From a bacterium (GTDB lineage Bacteria > Electryoneota > RPQS01 > DYHQ01): 64,000 nucleotides of DNA. Both the position numbers and the translations under genes were made by a program. The DNA lies in contig JAUXGA010000013.1 of the NCBI GenBank assembly GCA_030622545.1, forward strand, positions 17,871 to 81,870, in the 5' to 3' direction. Under the pieces are notes generated by a model. The model made no database searches, was not told where the DNA came from, and was given only the letters and a program-made list of their open reading frames with translations. Positions 25,252-34,458 of this stretch are shown here, in pieces; the stretch's first letter is position 1; each line of letters starts with the position of its first letter.

Positions 25252-26511
25252 TTATCTGCTACGCTCCGGAAGTTCCTCGAGCGTGATGGTGATATCGAGG
25301 ATTTTACCGTCGCGAAAAACTTTAAAGCTCAGGCTGTCGCCCACTCTCAAATCCGTATTGCTAAGAAGCGCGCGAGCCGCTCGCGCATTGGTGATGGGAT
25401 TTCTATTAATCTCAAGAATAACATCCGCCGGTTCAATGCCTCCTTTGTCGGACGGACTCTGAGACTCCACCTCTGACACTACCGCCCCTTCCGTTGATTC
25501 CAATCCCAGAGAAATCGCCATCATACGATTCAGATCCGTCGCTACGATGCCTATCCAGTAATTCCGTTTGACACCTCCCCGCAGGAGTTCGTCAATCAAG
25601 GAACGAATCCGTGAGGCAGGAATGGCGAAACTGATTCCCAGCGACCCTCCCCCTTCCGTGAAAATCATGGTGTTCATCCCAATCGCCTGCCCCTGAGCAT
25701 TGACGAGCGGACCGCCGGAATTCCCTCGATTGATAGATGCGTCTGTCTGGATCATGTCGCTGTAAATGCGCCCGTCTTCATTGCGATCAAAATCCCTTTG
25801 CACGGCAGAAATGACCCCTACCGTTACGGAAGGCTTATCGTTTACAGCAAAAAGTCCATAAGGATTTCCGATAGCAATGACCCATTCACCAATGACAGCC
25901 TCGTCCGAATTACCCCATTCAATATAAGGCAAGTCATACGTCTCGATTTTCAACAGGGCGACATCGAGAAGAGGGTCTGTGCCGACGATTCGAGCATTAA
26001 ACCGTTTCCCGGATGTGGTTGTTACGACCACTTCGATAGCGCCGTGAACCACATGCTCATTTGTGACAATGTATCCATCCTGAGAAATCAGAAATCCGGA
26101 ACCCAGGTTTTCGACCTTTTGACGAAAAACACGCTGAGGCAAGCCAAAGGAAAACGTACGGAAAAAAGGATCATTATAGAAGGGGGTTCGGGCGACGACC
26201 TCGCGCACTTGAGTGACGTTAATACCTACGACAGCATCCGCCGTCCGAGAAATGGCGCGCGTGATTGCGGTCTGGCGGGAAGTTTCGATATCATCAGACG
26301 GAGGCAATGCGCCGGGACTGAAACCATATCCCGAGACGCCGCCGCCTTCCAATGACGCTTCCTGATTCGCAATCTGGCGAACGTTCGCCGCCTGATGTCT
26401 CAAGGCTTCGATTTCACGACTCAACGCCCGGTCGCGGTGGTACACATACATACCTGCCGTACCGATAATCAAGCCAATGAAGAAATAGGAGATAATGCGC
26501 GCCATTTTCAT
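25252..26511 (-). CDS. HtrA/DegP-family serine protease with one PDZ domain
   Basis: A 419-residue periplasmic or membrane-anchored protease. Residues 5-24 are a membrane helix (YFFIGLIIGTAGMYVY) with no clear cleavage site, followed by a short coiled region. The trypsin-like triad is visible as H153 (VTNEHVVHG), D183 (LLDVALLKI) and S265 (NRGNSGGPLV). One PDZ domain spans about residues 320-410 (GIEPADVILEINRNPITNARAA). This is the DegS/HhoA arrangement rather than DegP, which has two PDZ domains. The role would be envelope protein quality control or regulated cleavage. No strong ribosome site precedes the ATG. Confidence 0.92.
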   Translation of the reverse strand: MKMARIISYFFIGLIIGTAGMYVYHRDRALSREIEALRHQAANVRQIANQEASLEGGGVSGYGFSPGALPPSDDIETSRQTAITRAISRTADAVVGINVTQVREVVARTPFYNDPFFRTFSFGLPQRVFRQKVENLGSGFLISQDGYIVTNEHVVHGAIEVVVTTTSGKRFNARIVGTDPLLDVALLKIETYDLPYIEWGNSDEAVIGEWVIAIGNPYGLFAVNDKPSVTVGVISAVQRDFDRNEDGRIYSDMIQTDASINRGNSGGPLVNAQGQAIGMNTMIFTEGGGSLGISFAIPASRIRSLIDELLRGGVKRNYWIGIVATDLNRMMAISLGLESTEGAVVSEVESQSPSDKGGIEPADVILEINRNPITNARAARALLSNTDLRVGDSLSFKVFRDGKILDITITLEELPERSR

Positions 26512-26582
26512 TTGTTAACGTCGTTTGATTTGTTGTCAGTACCGGGCACGCACGTATGCCGCGGCGATAGAGAGAGAAGGTT

Positions 26583-27239
26583 TTACCAGCCTTCCGGACG
26601 GACTTTTTTCCAATCTTCGAGGAATCGTTCGATACCAATATCCGTCAGGGGATGATGAATCAGTTTTTCCAACACGCCCCACGGAAGTGTCGCGACATGT
26701 GCTCCCGCCAAAGCGGCCTCCACGACATGAAGCGGATGCCGCAAACTGGCGGCCAGACATTGGGTTTCAAATCCATAGCGGTCGAAAATCGTGATAATCT
26801 CACGAATGAGCTCACTGCCAAAATGGCTGATGTCATCCAAGCGACCGATAAAGGGGCTGACATAAGATGCGCCAGCTTTAGCGGCCAAGAGCGCCTGGGC
26901 TGAACTAAAGATTAACGTCATATTGACAGGAATATTTTCAGCGTTAAGCCGTTTGCAAACTTGAAGACCCGCGACAGTCATCGGAAGCTTGATGACCATA
27001 TATGGGCTGATGGACGCGAGCTCCAGAGCCTGCGCATGCATCTCCTCCGGCGTCAGACCGATGACTTCTCCAGAAACCGGTCCCTCTACTAAATCGCAGA
27101 TTCGTTTCAGATGTTCCTTGAAATTCGATGCCCCGGCCTTCGCCATTAACGAAGGGTTCGTCGTGACCCCATCCAGAATTCCCCAAGAAACCGCTTTCTC
27201 AATTTCGGCAATATTTGCCGTATCCAGAAAAAACTTCAT
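26583..27239 (-). CDS. fsa: Fructose-6-phosphate aldolase / transaldolase-like enzyme
   Basis: A 218-residue class I aldolase of the TalC/Fsa group. The start at 27239 is chosen because GAGG precedes the ATG and [16 protein letters not shown] is the usual beginning; the frame is open 24 codons further upstream. Conserved parts are [27 protein letters not shown] with the Schiff-base lysine (K in VIKLPMT), [19 protein letters not shown] and [12 protein letters not shown]. Short members of this group act as either transaldolase or fructose-6-phosphate aldolase; the sequence alone does not tell which. truA lies upstream and htrA downstream. Confidence 0.93.
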   Translation of the reverse strand: MKFFLDTANIAEIEKAVSWGILDGVTTNPSLMAKAGASNFKEHLKRICDLVEGPVSGEVIGLTPEEMHAQALELASISPYMVIKLPMTVAGLQVCKRLNAENIPVNMTLIFSSAQALLAAKAGASYVSPFIGRLDDISHFGSELIREIITIFDRYGFETQCLAASLRHPLHVVEAALAGAHVATLPWGVLEKLIHHPLTDIGIERFLEDWKKVRPEGW

Positions 27240-27270
27240 TGCTTCCTCAATATGAACGTCAGGTTCTTTG

Positions 27271-28017
27271 TCAGGGCAAACTCTCCCACGGTTCATAGCC
27301 GACTTTGGCAAGTACTAAACCTTGGGGGGGAGCGGAGGTTCCTGCGGACTGACTGCTTTTCGCTGCGAGAATTTTTGGAATCGAACGCCCTTCAAATCGG
27401 CCGCGTCCAATTTCGATCAAGGTGCCTAAAATCAGTCTGACCATTCCGCGCAGGAAACGATTAGCAACGATATGGAGAATCCGCTCTGAGTTCTGTTCCT
27501 GCCAACCGGCATGATAGACTTCACAGATGGTGTTAGTTACGTTCGACCCTGAGAGCGCGAAGGAAAAGAAATCATGTCGGCCTTTCAGGTCCTGTGTGGC
27601 ATTCATCACTCGCTGAAAATCATAGTCGAAACGCGGGCACCAGCTATAACGCCGCCGGAGTGCGGAAAGCTCCGTTGCCAGAGTATAACGATAGTATCGC
27701 CAATGCGCTCGATAGCGCGCGTGAAAATCCATAGGAACAAGTTCGATATCCTTTATATGGATGTCTATGGGAAGCTGGGCGTTCAGGGCGCGCTTTGCCA
27801 TATCGAGCGGTCGGAAACAACCCGTATGGAAGTGCACCACTTGGCCTTCGGCATGCACACCCGCATCGGTTCGTCCGGCAGCGATGGCTGTGATTCGATG
27901 TTTAAAGAATCTGCCCAGCACCTCTTCGAGTTCCCCCTGAACCGTTCGTCCGGTTTTCTGGACTTGCCAGCCGTGAAAATCGGTTCCGTCATACTCGATT
28001 TCCAAACGGTATGACAT
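27271..28017 (-). CDS. truA: tRNA pseudouridine synthase A
   Basis: A 248-residue enzyme that modifies uridines 38-40 in the tRNA anticodon stem. The active-site aspartate lies in [14 protein letters not shown], and the N-terminal [12 protein letters not shown] and later [13 protein letters not shown] are family-typical. The ATG at 28017 is chosen; an in-frame GTG seven codons upstream is also possible, and neither has a clear ribosome site. It follows ecfT by about 40 bases, an order seen in many bacteria. Confidence 0.95.
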   Translation of the reverse strand: MSYRLEIEYDGTDFHGWQVQKTGRTVQGELEEVLGRFFKHRITAIAAGRTDAGVHAEGQVVHFHTGCFRPLDMAKRALNAQLPIDIHIKDIELVPMDFHARYRAHWRYYRYTLATELSALRRRYSWCPRFDYDFQRVMNATQDLKGRHDFFSFALSGSNVTNTICEVYHAGWQEQNSERILHIVANRFLRGMVRLILGTLIEIGRGRFEGRSIPKILAAKSSQSAGTSAPPQGLVLAKVGYEPWESLP

Positions 28018-28057
28018 TTGCTGTATATGTGTATTCACGGAAGCCGGTAGTTATAGC

Positions 28058-28813
28058 TCATGAAAGGGTTATCGCCAGGATTGTGGTACCCAAGACCACA
28101 CCAAGTGCCAACCCATCGAGGGGCTTGAAATATGCTACCTTATAAGAAGAGCGGGGAGCGCCCACCACAAAACCGCGAGCTTCCATCGCGACGGCAAGGG
28201 CATCTGCACGTCGGAAGGCTCCGACAAAGAGTGGAATCAGAATCGCATGCAACTGGCGCAATTTGCCTACCCAATTGACCGCCAATCCGCGTGCACGCCT
28301 GGCTAAGAGCAGACGTCCGATTTCCCGTTCAAGTATAGGAATTAGACGGAAAGCGATACCGATAACGAGTTGCATTTCCCCGACCGGCAAACGAAAACGG
28401 CGAAGTGGTGCAAAAAGGCGACCCAAAGCTCGAGCGTATTCCTCGCCTGTTCCGATATGTAAGATCAGGCGAGAGATGAAAATAAAAAATAAAAGACGCG
28501 TGGCGAAAATCGCCCCACGAGCGAGTCCGGCGGTCGTCAATGTCAGATTTCCGAAAGTGGCGATTACCTGTCCTGCTGAAGGACTCGCAAATCCATGAAC
28601 AAGTACGGTCAGTATGAGCAGAGGCCAGAGCGCCAACCCCGCAACAGCGGCCAGTCGAAAAGGGAATCGCGCCAGCAGGGCTGTCAGGACAATCAACAGA
28701 GCAAACAGAGCGAGGCTCGCGGCGCTGTCAACCAGCAGCAACCCAACAATCAGGATTCCGGCCGCTGTGAGCTTGATGCGTGAGTCAAGCTCTTGGAGAG
28801 GCGACCTTTCCAA
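28058..28813 (-). CDS. ecfT: Energy-coupling factor transporter transmembrane protein EcfT
   Basis: A 251-residue membrane protein with the EcfT fold: five or six hydrophobic helices and two cytoplasmic Ala-Arg-Gly motifs, LLARRARGLA (about 170) and VAMEARGFVVG (about 212), which couple to the EcfA ATPases. The start is TTG with GGAG just upstream. EcfT forms the core of vitamin and metal-ion importers together with EcfA1, EcfA2 and an S-component. None of those is in the window, so this copy is an orphan here. A near-consensus promoter lies about 40 bases upstream. Confidence 0.9.
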   Translation of the reverse strand: MERSPLQELDSRIKLTAAGILIVGLLLVDSAASLALFALLIVLTALLARFPFRLAAVAGLALWPLLILTVLVHGFASPSAGQVIATFGNLTLTTAGLARGAIFATRLLFFIFISRLILHIGTGEEYARALGRLFAPLRRFRLPVGEMQLVIGIAFRLIPILEREIGRLLLARRARGLAVNWVGKLRQLHAILIPLFVGAFRRADALAVAMEARGFVVGAPRSSYKVAYFKPLDGLALGVVLGTTILAITLS

Positions 28814-28852
28814 GCAAGGGCTCCGATTCTATTAGAAGTTTATAAACGTTGA

Positions 28853-28881
28853 ATTATACAGATAAAATCTTAGAGAGTCAA
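28853..28881 (-). promoter_or_regulatory. Consensus sigma-70 promoter for ecfT-truA-fsa
   Basis: On the minus strand TTGACT (28876-28881) and a perfect TATAAT (28853-28858) are separated by exactly 17 bases. Transcription would start near 28846, about 33 bases before the ecfT TTG codon. Confidence 0.8.
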
Positions 28882-29026
28882 GTGACCCTCTTCTGCCTTC
28901 CATCACCATTTGAAGCGAGTTTCAGGGTGCTGAAAAGCAGATTTGCACGAATCACTGAAGTCATCTAACCCTAATGAGAGCGCAAGCCTAAATTCTGAAA
29001 AAAAATGCGGATTTTAAAGTTTTTAC

Positions 29027-29055
29027 TTGACTTTGCGACTTTCATAGTTTTAATT
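29027..29055 (+). promoter_or_regulatory. Possible promoter for the plus-strand surface-protein cluster
   Basis: TTGACT (29027-29032) lies 17 bases before TTAATT (29050-29055), followed by TATAGGG. The -35 box is good and the -10 box is poor. The leader to the ATG at 29236 would be about 170 bases long. Confidence 0.4.
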
Positions 29056-29172
29056 ATAGGGAATACCATAAGATAAGCACTGCCGACTTGCCAGACTTCC
29101 CTGAAAACATGAGTCGGTTTTCGTTCAAATAAGAGTAAACATAAGATATACAACCAGTTATAACATGGCTGA

Positions 29173-29188
29173 CTCCTAATATTGGGAG
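29173..29188. promoter_or_regulatory. Near-palindromic 16-mer in the leader of the surface-protein cluster
   Basis: CTCCTAATATTGGGAG matches its reverse complement at 14 of 16 positions. It lies about 48 bases before the start codon at 29236 and could be an operator or a small RNA hairpin. Confidence 0.3.
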
Positions 29189-29235
29189 ATTGAAGCCACA
29201 AGTTTCACAAGCCACCAAACATGTGGAGGTAACCC

Positions 29236-31251
29236 ATGCGCAACAGAGGAGCAATCTTCATCACACTCATCCTGGTCATCTGCCTGATGTTCGCCGTATC
29301 GGCTTGGGCAGCAGCGAATCCGAAAGCCCACCGTGCTGACCGGGAAACAGCGTTTCGTCTGCCCTATTCCGGAAATGGGCATCTGGACCAAAACGACGTT
29401 CAGTATCGGTATAACAAGACAACAGATTATGGTGTAACCTGGACAGACATCATGCAGGCAGGCGACCTGTCCGACCTTGAGGGTTGGAATGGCGAAATGT
29501 ACGATTTCGGCTCGCTATGCGACAATGACAACAACGTGCACTATATGGGTGTCTTGAACGCCTTCACGAATGCGGCCGACAATGGCGTTTACGACGTTCA
29601 TACAACAGACGGCGGAACGACATGGGTTCGGTCGCTGATTGCGGCTGAGGGAACGAACACCTTCATTTCTGCGAGTGAAGCCAAGGATGCCGCTGGCAAC
29701 CTATACTGTCTCATCGCTGGCAGCGACGCCAGCGAGAATGTCACTTTCTGGGGAACCAAGTCAACTGATCATGGCATGACTTGGAGTGCACTGCTCGTAG
29801 TCGCTGCGGCCCCCGGCGATATAGACGCGACTGCCTGCTACCCGCACCTGGCCGAAAATGCCAGCGCTAACTACTGTTTTTTCCAGTTCCAGGAGGCGGT
29901 CGCAAACTTTGAGCAGTATGTCGGTCGTTTTCCCACTGATATGAGTGCTGGTGCCACAATTGTCTCACTGAACGACTATTCCGGCACGAATTACAGCTAT
30001 TATATCGGTGCTTGCGGACCAATTGCCTATGATCCAACAAATAACGCCCTTTTCTGCTGTTTCCGTAACGCCGACGTGTCGGCCACGGCAGTTTACTATT
30101 CCGATGATGCGGGGGCAACTTTTGACGCTGGTTCAGAAATTGCCGGTGCACAACGATACCCATCTGTAGCGTTGAATTCGGCTTCTATGATTCCTTGCGT
30201 TTTTTCCAACGTCGGTGTGCCGGGCGCTGGTGAATATCACCACGATTGGTTCGCCTACGATGATGGAGGTTACGGCGGTGGTCTTTGGACAGATCAAAAC
30301 CCGATTGACTCCCTGCTTTATGACGGCTCTCGTGACTTGCTCTATGTCCATCAGGGTCACTTCTTCGATGCCACCCATGCAATCAGCATGTGCAATGTCT
30401 GGGGAGATTTCACTCCGGAAGGTCTCCTTGTAGATTATTCTACGGATGGTGGCGCAACGTGGGCCGGCGGCTGGAAACTCTGGGACATTTTCGATGACGG
30501 CTTGGTTGGCGGTTATATTGAGCAGTGTCAATTGGACGGCGGAACCGGCGGCGTGGCCTACATCACTTTCTGCGCCAGGGAAGGCGAGACGGATCTCACT
30601 CCGCCTGTCATCACCGAACAGACACTCGTGACTCCCGCCACTGAACTGGGCCCCTATGTGGTCAGCGCATTCTTTAGCGACAACGAATGGGTCGATTATG
30701 AAGGTTGGATCTGGGTGAACTGGATTTGCTATTCCCACGGTGCTGAATGGAACTATGCGGAACAGGACAGCCACACCTGGACGGATCCAGAAACCGCCTC
30801 CGGAACTTACTACTTTACCGTTCCGGATACCCATGCGGATGGCAGTCAGGTCGCAAATGGAGATACCATCTATTTCTATTGCGATGGCTACGATTACACG
30901 GGGAACTACGCCGCGTATGGGGTGGAGTATGTTATCGCCGGCGTGGAATATGTGATAGCCGAGAGACATCCTCATCCGGTGCAGCCAACCGTCTTCACAC
31001 TCTATGGGAACTACCCGAACCCGTTCAACCCGACAACTACGATTCAGTTTGATGTGGCAACGCGTGCTCGTGTTGAGCTGAAGGTCTTCAATGTTCTGGG
31101 TCAGGAAGTCGCTACGCTTTTGGATGGTGTGCATTCCGCCGGAGCGTATTCGATTCCGTTCGATGCATCCGATTTACCCAGCGGTGTTTACATCTACACT
31201 CTTTCTGCCAAGGGCTTCACCGAAAGCCACAAGATGGTACTCTTGAAATAA
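29236..31251 (+). CDS. Secreted Asp-box (BNR-like) protein with T9SS type A sorting domain
   Basis: A 671-residue secreted protein. The start has a strong ribosome site (GGAGGTAACCC before ATG) and a signal peptide (residues 1-26, ending AWAAA). Repeated Asp-box-like motifs mark a sialidase-type propeller: TDYGVTWTD, TDGGTTWVR, TDHGMTWSAL, DDAGATFDAG and TDGGATWAGG. The catalytic residues of a true sialidase cannot be placed, so enzymatic activity is not claimed. A beta-sandwich-like region follows (about 460-580), then the classic sorting domain NYPNPFNPTTTIQFDV to SHKMVLLK (about 590-671). It should be exported by a T9SS and left at the surface or released. It heads the plus-strand cluster. 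Confidence 0.82.
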   Translation: MRNRGAIFITLILVICLMFAVSAWAAANPKAHRADRETAFRLPYSGNGHLDQNDVQYRYNKTTDYGVTWTDIMQAGDLSDLEGWNGEMYDFGSLCDNDNNVHYMGVLNAFTNAADNGVYDVHTTDGGTTWVRSLIAAEGTNTFISASEAKDAAGNLYCLIAGSDASENVTFWGTKSTDHGMTWSALLVVAAAPGDIDATACYPHLAENASANYCFFQFQEAVANFEQYVGRFPTDMSAGATIVSLNDYSGTNYSYYIGACGPIAYDPTNNALFCCFRNADVSATAVYYSDDAGATFDAGSEIAGAQRYPSVALNSASMIPCVFSNVGVPGAGEYHHDWFAYDDGGYGGGLWTDQNPIDSLLYDGSRDLLYVHQGHFFDATHAISMCNVWGDFTPEGLLVDYSTDGGATWAGGWKLWDIFDDGLVGGYIEQCQLDGGTGGVAYITFCAREGETDLTPPVITEQTLVTPATELGPYVVSAFFSDNEWVDYEGWIWVNWICYSHGAEWNYAEQDSHTWTDPETASGTYYFTVPDTHADGSQVANGDTIYFYCDGYDYTGNYAAYGVEYVIAGVEYVIAERHPHPVQPTVFTLYGNYPNPFNPTTTIQFDVATRARVELKVFNVLGQEVATLLDGVHSAGAYSIPFDASDLPSGVYIYTLSAKGFTESHKMVLLK

Positions 31252-31280
31252 AAGCACTCATCTTTTTATCCAAAGCTCCA

Positions 31281-31309
31281 GCCGGGGTAGGCATCTTCCC
31301 TGCCCCGGC
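31281..31309 (+). other. Strong GC-rich hairpin between the Asp-box gene and the TonB receptor gene
   Basis: GCCGGGGTAGG pairs with CCTGCCCCGGC (11 bp with one G-U pair, 7-base loop). No T run follows, so it is not a standard terminator. It may stabilise the upstream message or reduce read-through into the receptor gene. Confidence 0.5.
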
Positions 31310-31417
31310 CGTGGGCTGTGATGAATGATGTACTTGGCACAACTCTTAAGAAGAAACGCAAGAAAACGAATTGGCTTGCAAAGGCCGGAGCAAACCTATA
31401 GCACAGGAGGTTTTGAG

Positions 31418-34400
31418 GTGAGCAGGCGAGCAATTTATCTGGTGCTCCCTATCTTCCTTTTTATACTGATTGCGCCCGCGATGGGTGCGGTCACTGGGAA
31501 GATTGCCGGTGTTGTAAAAGACAGGGCAACCGGTGAGCCTTTGCCGGGAGTAAACATTCTTATCGTGGGAACGACCCAAGGGGCGTCAACCAATATCGAC
31601 GGCGAGTACTTCATTCTGAATGTACGCCCCGGAACCTATGACCTCCGTGCCTCCGCCATCGGTTACAAGGCGATGACGCTCACGGGTGTTATAGTTGTTC
31701 AGGACCTCACTAGTGAGCAATCTTTCCGGATGGAAGAATCGGTGCTTATTGGAGAAGAGGTCACGATTACCGCCGAACGGGATATCGTCCGCAAAGATAT
31801 CACGTCATCGACACATATTGTTACCCGCGAAGAAATTGAAGCCCTTCCTGTAACGACGTACCAGCAGGCTCTCGCAACGACAGCCGGAGCGGTTGGAACC
31901 GGAACGAATATTCATATTCGAGGCGGTCGGCGCGACGAGATTCTTTATCTGGTCGATGGACTTCAAGTAAAGGATCCGCAGTTTCAGCGTCGTTCTTTGG
32001 ATTTGGGATCAGGCTCTATCGCCGAAATGATTGTTTTAACAGCAGGTTTCAATGCTGAATATGGCGACGCGCAATCCGCTGTCGTGAATCTGGTCGTCCG
32101 CGAAGGAGACCCGGAATATCACGGCCAGGCGCGCCATCTTATGGATCTGGAAGGGGATGAGCATTACCAGAACTATGACTATACGGAAGCTTCGATATCG
32201 GGTCCTGAACCCATCACGAATTATATTCTACCGCGTTTGGGCACCCGCATTCCCGGAACCATGAGCCTTTTTGCTTCCGGCAATGTTTGGTCACGGAATT
32301 CCAATGCACGAGGGGTGCCTGTTAACACGAGTGACTGGTATCGCCATCAGGTAACTGATCTCTTTGGTTTGGATGTGCGCAAGAACTTTGCCTATTCAGC
32401 CTCGAGTATGAAACTGACGTACGTTCCAGCTCAGAAATACAAGATCGCCTTGGGATGGAATCAATCCCAGCAATGGGAAAACGACTATTGGTATCGACTT
32501 TCACGACACTTCCCCTACGACTTTTCACCGGAACAACAAAGCACAGGCATTCATAATCTTTCCGGTATCAAAGGCTACACATCCCATGCGAGGGACTTCC
32601 CCAATCTCTTCGGAATCGATGATGACGGAGACGGTCGCATTGACGAAGAGGCTTTGAATTGGGCTGACGACGATCTGGACGGCTTGATTGACGAAGACCT
32701 TCAGCTTTATGAATACAATGCCAATGATCACGTCCGAGGGGATCGTATTCGCGATCAACAGTTGTCCGCGAGCTGGAATCACACCATTAATCAGAAGACA
32801 TTCTACACGATTAAGCTGAGTGCTTTCACGGCCAATCGCGTGGTGTCGGCTAATGGTAAATCACCGGCGGAGTATGGCGAACCCGCAGAACCTTTCACGG
32901 ATCTGCCCGATGCTGAAGGTCGGTATAACAGTCGGTACGACATCGGCGAACCGTTTACGGATACCGATAGCGATGGTCTATACGATTCCGGAAATCCCGC
33001 GAACGCGACTCCATCGGTCAACGGTTTCCATATCGCCGGTGATGGGCTTGCCGGGAATTATCAGCAATTGGTTCCAGATTGGGCGGATTTTCTTTCGACC
33101 ACGTGGACAGCGAAGGTCGACGTCACGTCCCAAATGACGCTCCGGCACCTACTCAAGACAGGTCTTGAATTCAACTACTATGATGGTCAGTCGGAAGATA
33201 GACCCTATCCTTCTATCGATAATGGCGGAGCAGGCATCTACACGGATATTTACCGTACATTTCCCATTCAGGGCGCTATCTACGTTCAAGACAAAATGGA
33301 GTACAAAGACATTATTGTCAACGCCGGTCTGCGTTTGGATTACTGGAATGCCAGATGGACAAAGGAACCGACTGCCAGAACGGACGAAAGCGGAAACTAC
33401 GTTGACTATGAGATACCGGCCAAAGCAGGGAAGCTCTATCTCTCGCCGCGATTGGGTGTTTCTTACAGCGTAACCGAAAAGGACGTATTCCATTTCAACT
33501 ATGGCTATTTCTATCAGCGCTCACGTCTGGATTATTATTACACGGCCGTCAATCAACTTCAAACAGGCGGTACTCCGATTGTCGGAAATCCTGATCTGGA
33601 TCTGATGAAAACTATCGCCTACGAGTTAGGTGTTCGTCACCAGTTCGCTCAAGATTTCTTAATCGACATCTCGACGTACTATAAAGACATTAAGAACTGG
33701 ATTCAAACTGCCTCTCAGAACCAACTCTACTTTGACCTTTATGGCCGTGTTCTCGTCGGTTCAAATGCGGCGATTTACTACAATGCGGATTATGCGTCCG
33801 TCCAGGGTTTCGAGTTCAATGTCACGAAGCAATACGGAGCAAATCTCGCCGGGCGATTGACGTATACTCTGTCCTGGTCGAACGGCAAGAATTCGTACAA
33901 CATCGGCTCGGACGTCACACGCGCCAACTACATCGATCCGAAACGAGAGACTCCTCTCGCTTGGGATAGACGCCACGCGATCGTCGGCAATATTGGCTTC
34001 AATTTCCCTCTGAAAGGGGAACCATTTTCGACAGAGTGGCTGCAGTCCGGATGGAACATTAACGTCCTTTCGCAAGCGCTGTCAGGTCTGCCCTACACGC
34101 CGACGAATGCCAACGGCACCGACATCGAGGGGCGCGAATTTTCCGAGCGCTCGCCTTGGACGTACACCACTGATTTGAATGCCGAACGAGATTTCAATTT
34201 TGGTAATTTGGCCTGCCATCTGCTCATCGAGGTGCGCAATCTCTTCAACGCTCGCAACGTTCTTGGATGGGATCGCAACCGGTATACGATGGATACCTAC
34301 GTGGAGCACGGTGGACAAGCGGGATATGTCAACGACAATATTTCCCCCAATTATGGTCTGAACCCCAAAGCCGGACCGAACCCTGATGCCTGGGATGAAC

Positions 34401-34438
34401 GTCGTCTCCTTCGGCTGGGGCTCGCGGTTGATTTCTAA
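31418..34438 (+). CDS. TonB-dependent receptor with carboxypeptidase-regulatory-like domain
   Basis: A 1006-residue outer-membrane receptor. The GTG at 31418 is chosen because AGGAGG lies seven bases upstream and a signal peptide follows directly; the open frame runs 31 codons further upstream without such signals. After the signal peptide comes a CarboxypepD_reg-like domain (GKIAGVVKDRATGEPLPGVN), then a plug domain with NIHIRGGRRDEILYLVDG, then a 22-strand-type barrel ending LRLGLAVDF. This is the SusC-like layout without an adjacent susD. One extracellular stretch (32615-32699) carries calcium-type motifs, DDDGDGRIDEE and DDDLDGLIDED, with a third DTDSDGLYDSG further on. The transported substrate is unknown. 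Confidence 0.9.
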   Translation: MSRRAIYLVLPIFLFILIAPAMGAVTGKIAGVVKDRATGEPLPGVNILIVGTTQGASTNIDGEYFILNVRPGTYDLRASAIGYKAMTLTGVIVVQDLTSEQSFRMEESVLIGEEVTITAERDIVRKDITSSTHIVTREEIEALPVTTYQQALATTAGAVGTGTNIHIRGGRRDEILYLVDGLQVKDPQFQRRSLDLGSGSIAEMIVLTAGFNAEYGDAQSAVVNLVVREGDPEYHGQARHLMDLEGDEHYQNYDYTEASISGPEPITNYILPRLGTRIPGTMSLFASGNVWSRNSNARGVPVNTSDWYRHQVTDLFGLDVRKNFAYSASSMKLTYVPAQKYKIALGWNQSQQWENDYWYRLSRHFPYDFSPEQQSTGIHNLSGIKGYTSHARDFPNLFGIDDDGDGRIDEEALNWADDDLDGLIDEDLQLYEYNANDHVRGDRIRDQQLSASWNHTINQKTFYTIKLSAFTANRVVSANGKSPAEYGEPAEPFTDLPDAEGRYNSRYDIGEPFTDTDSDGLYDSGNPANATPSVNGFHIAGDGLAGNYQQLVPDWADFLSTTWTAKVDVTSQMTLRHLLKTGLEFNYYDGQSEDRPYPSIDNGGAGIYTDIYRTFPIQGAIYVQDKMEYKDIIVNAGLRLDYWNARWTKEPTARTDESGNYVDYEIPAKAGKLYLSPRLGVSYSVTEKDVFHFNYGYFYQRSRLDYYYTAVNQLQTGGTPIVGNPDLDLMKTIAYELGVRHQFAQDFLIDISTYYKDIKNWIQTASQNQLYFDLYGRVLVGSNAAIYYNADYASVQGFEFNVTKQYGANLAGRLTYTLSWSNGKNSYNIGSDVTRANYIDPKRETPLAWDRRHAIVGNIGFNFPLKGEPFSTEWLQSGWNINVLSQALSGLPYTPTNANGTDIEGREFSERSPWTYTTDLNAERDFNFGNLACHLLIEVRNLFNARNVLGWDRNRYTMDTYVEHGGQAGYVNDNISPNYGLNPKAGPNPDAWDERRLLRLGLAVDF

Positions 34439-34458
34439 GGAGAGGGGAGAACCAACTC

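Larger units (their letters stand above)
28814..29235. other. Divergent intergenic region between ecfT and the surface-protein cluster
   Basis: About 420 AT-rich bases separate oppositely oriented genes. It holds the ecfT promoter on the minus strand, a weaker promoter candidate on the plus strand at 29027-29055, and a near-palindrome CTCCTAATATTGGGAG at 29173-29188 in the leader of the plus-strand gene. Short frames in this interval have no ribosome sites or recognisable protein features. Confidence 0.6.

Noticed and set aside
29054..29254. Minus-strand frame in the divergent region
   Set aside because: Cys-rich, unusual composition, no ribosome site, overlaps the plus-strand start.
30133..31134. 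333-codon minus-strand frame
   Set aside because: Antisense shadow of the Asp-box secreted protein gene, whose sorting domain and signal peptide are clear.
29236..31251. Calling the Asp-box protein a sialidase
   Set aside because: The Asp-boxes only indicate a propeller fold; the arginine triad and catalytic Tyr/Glu could not be placed.
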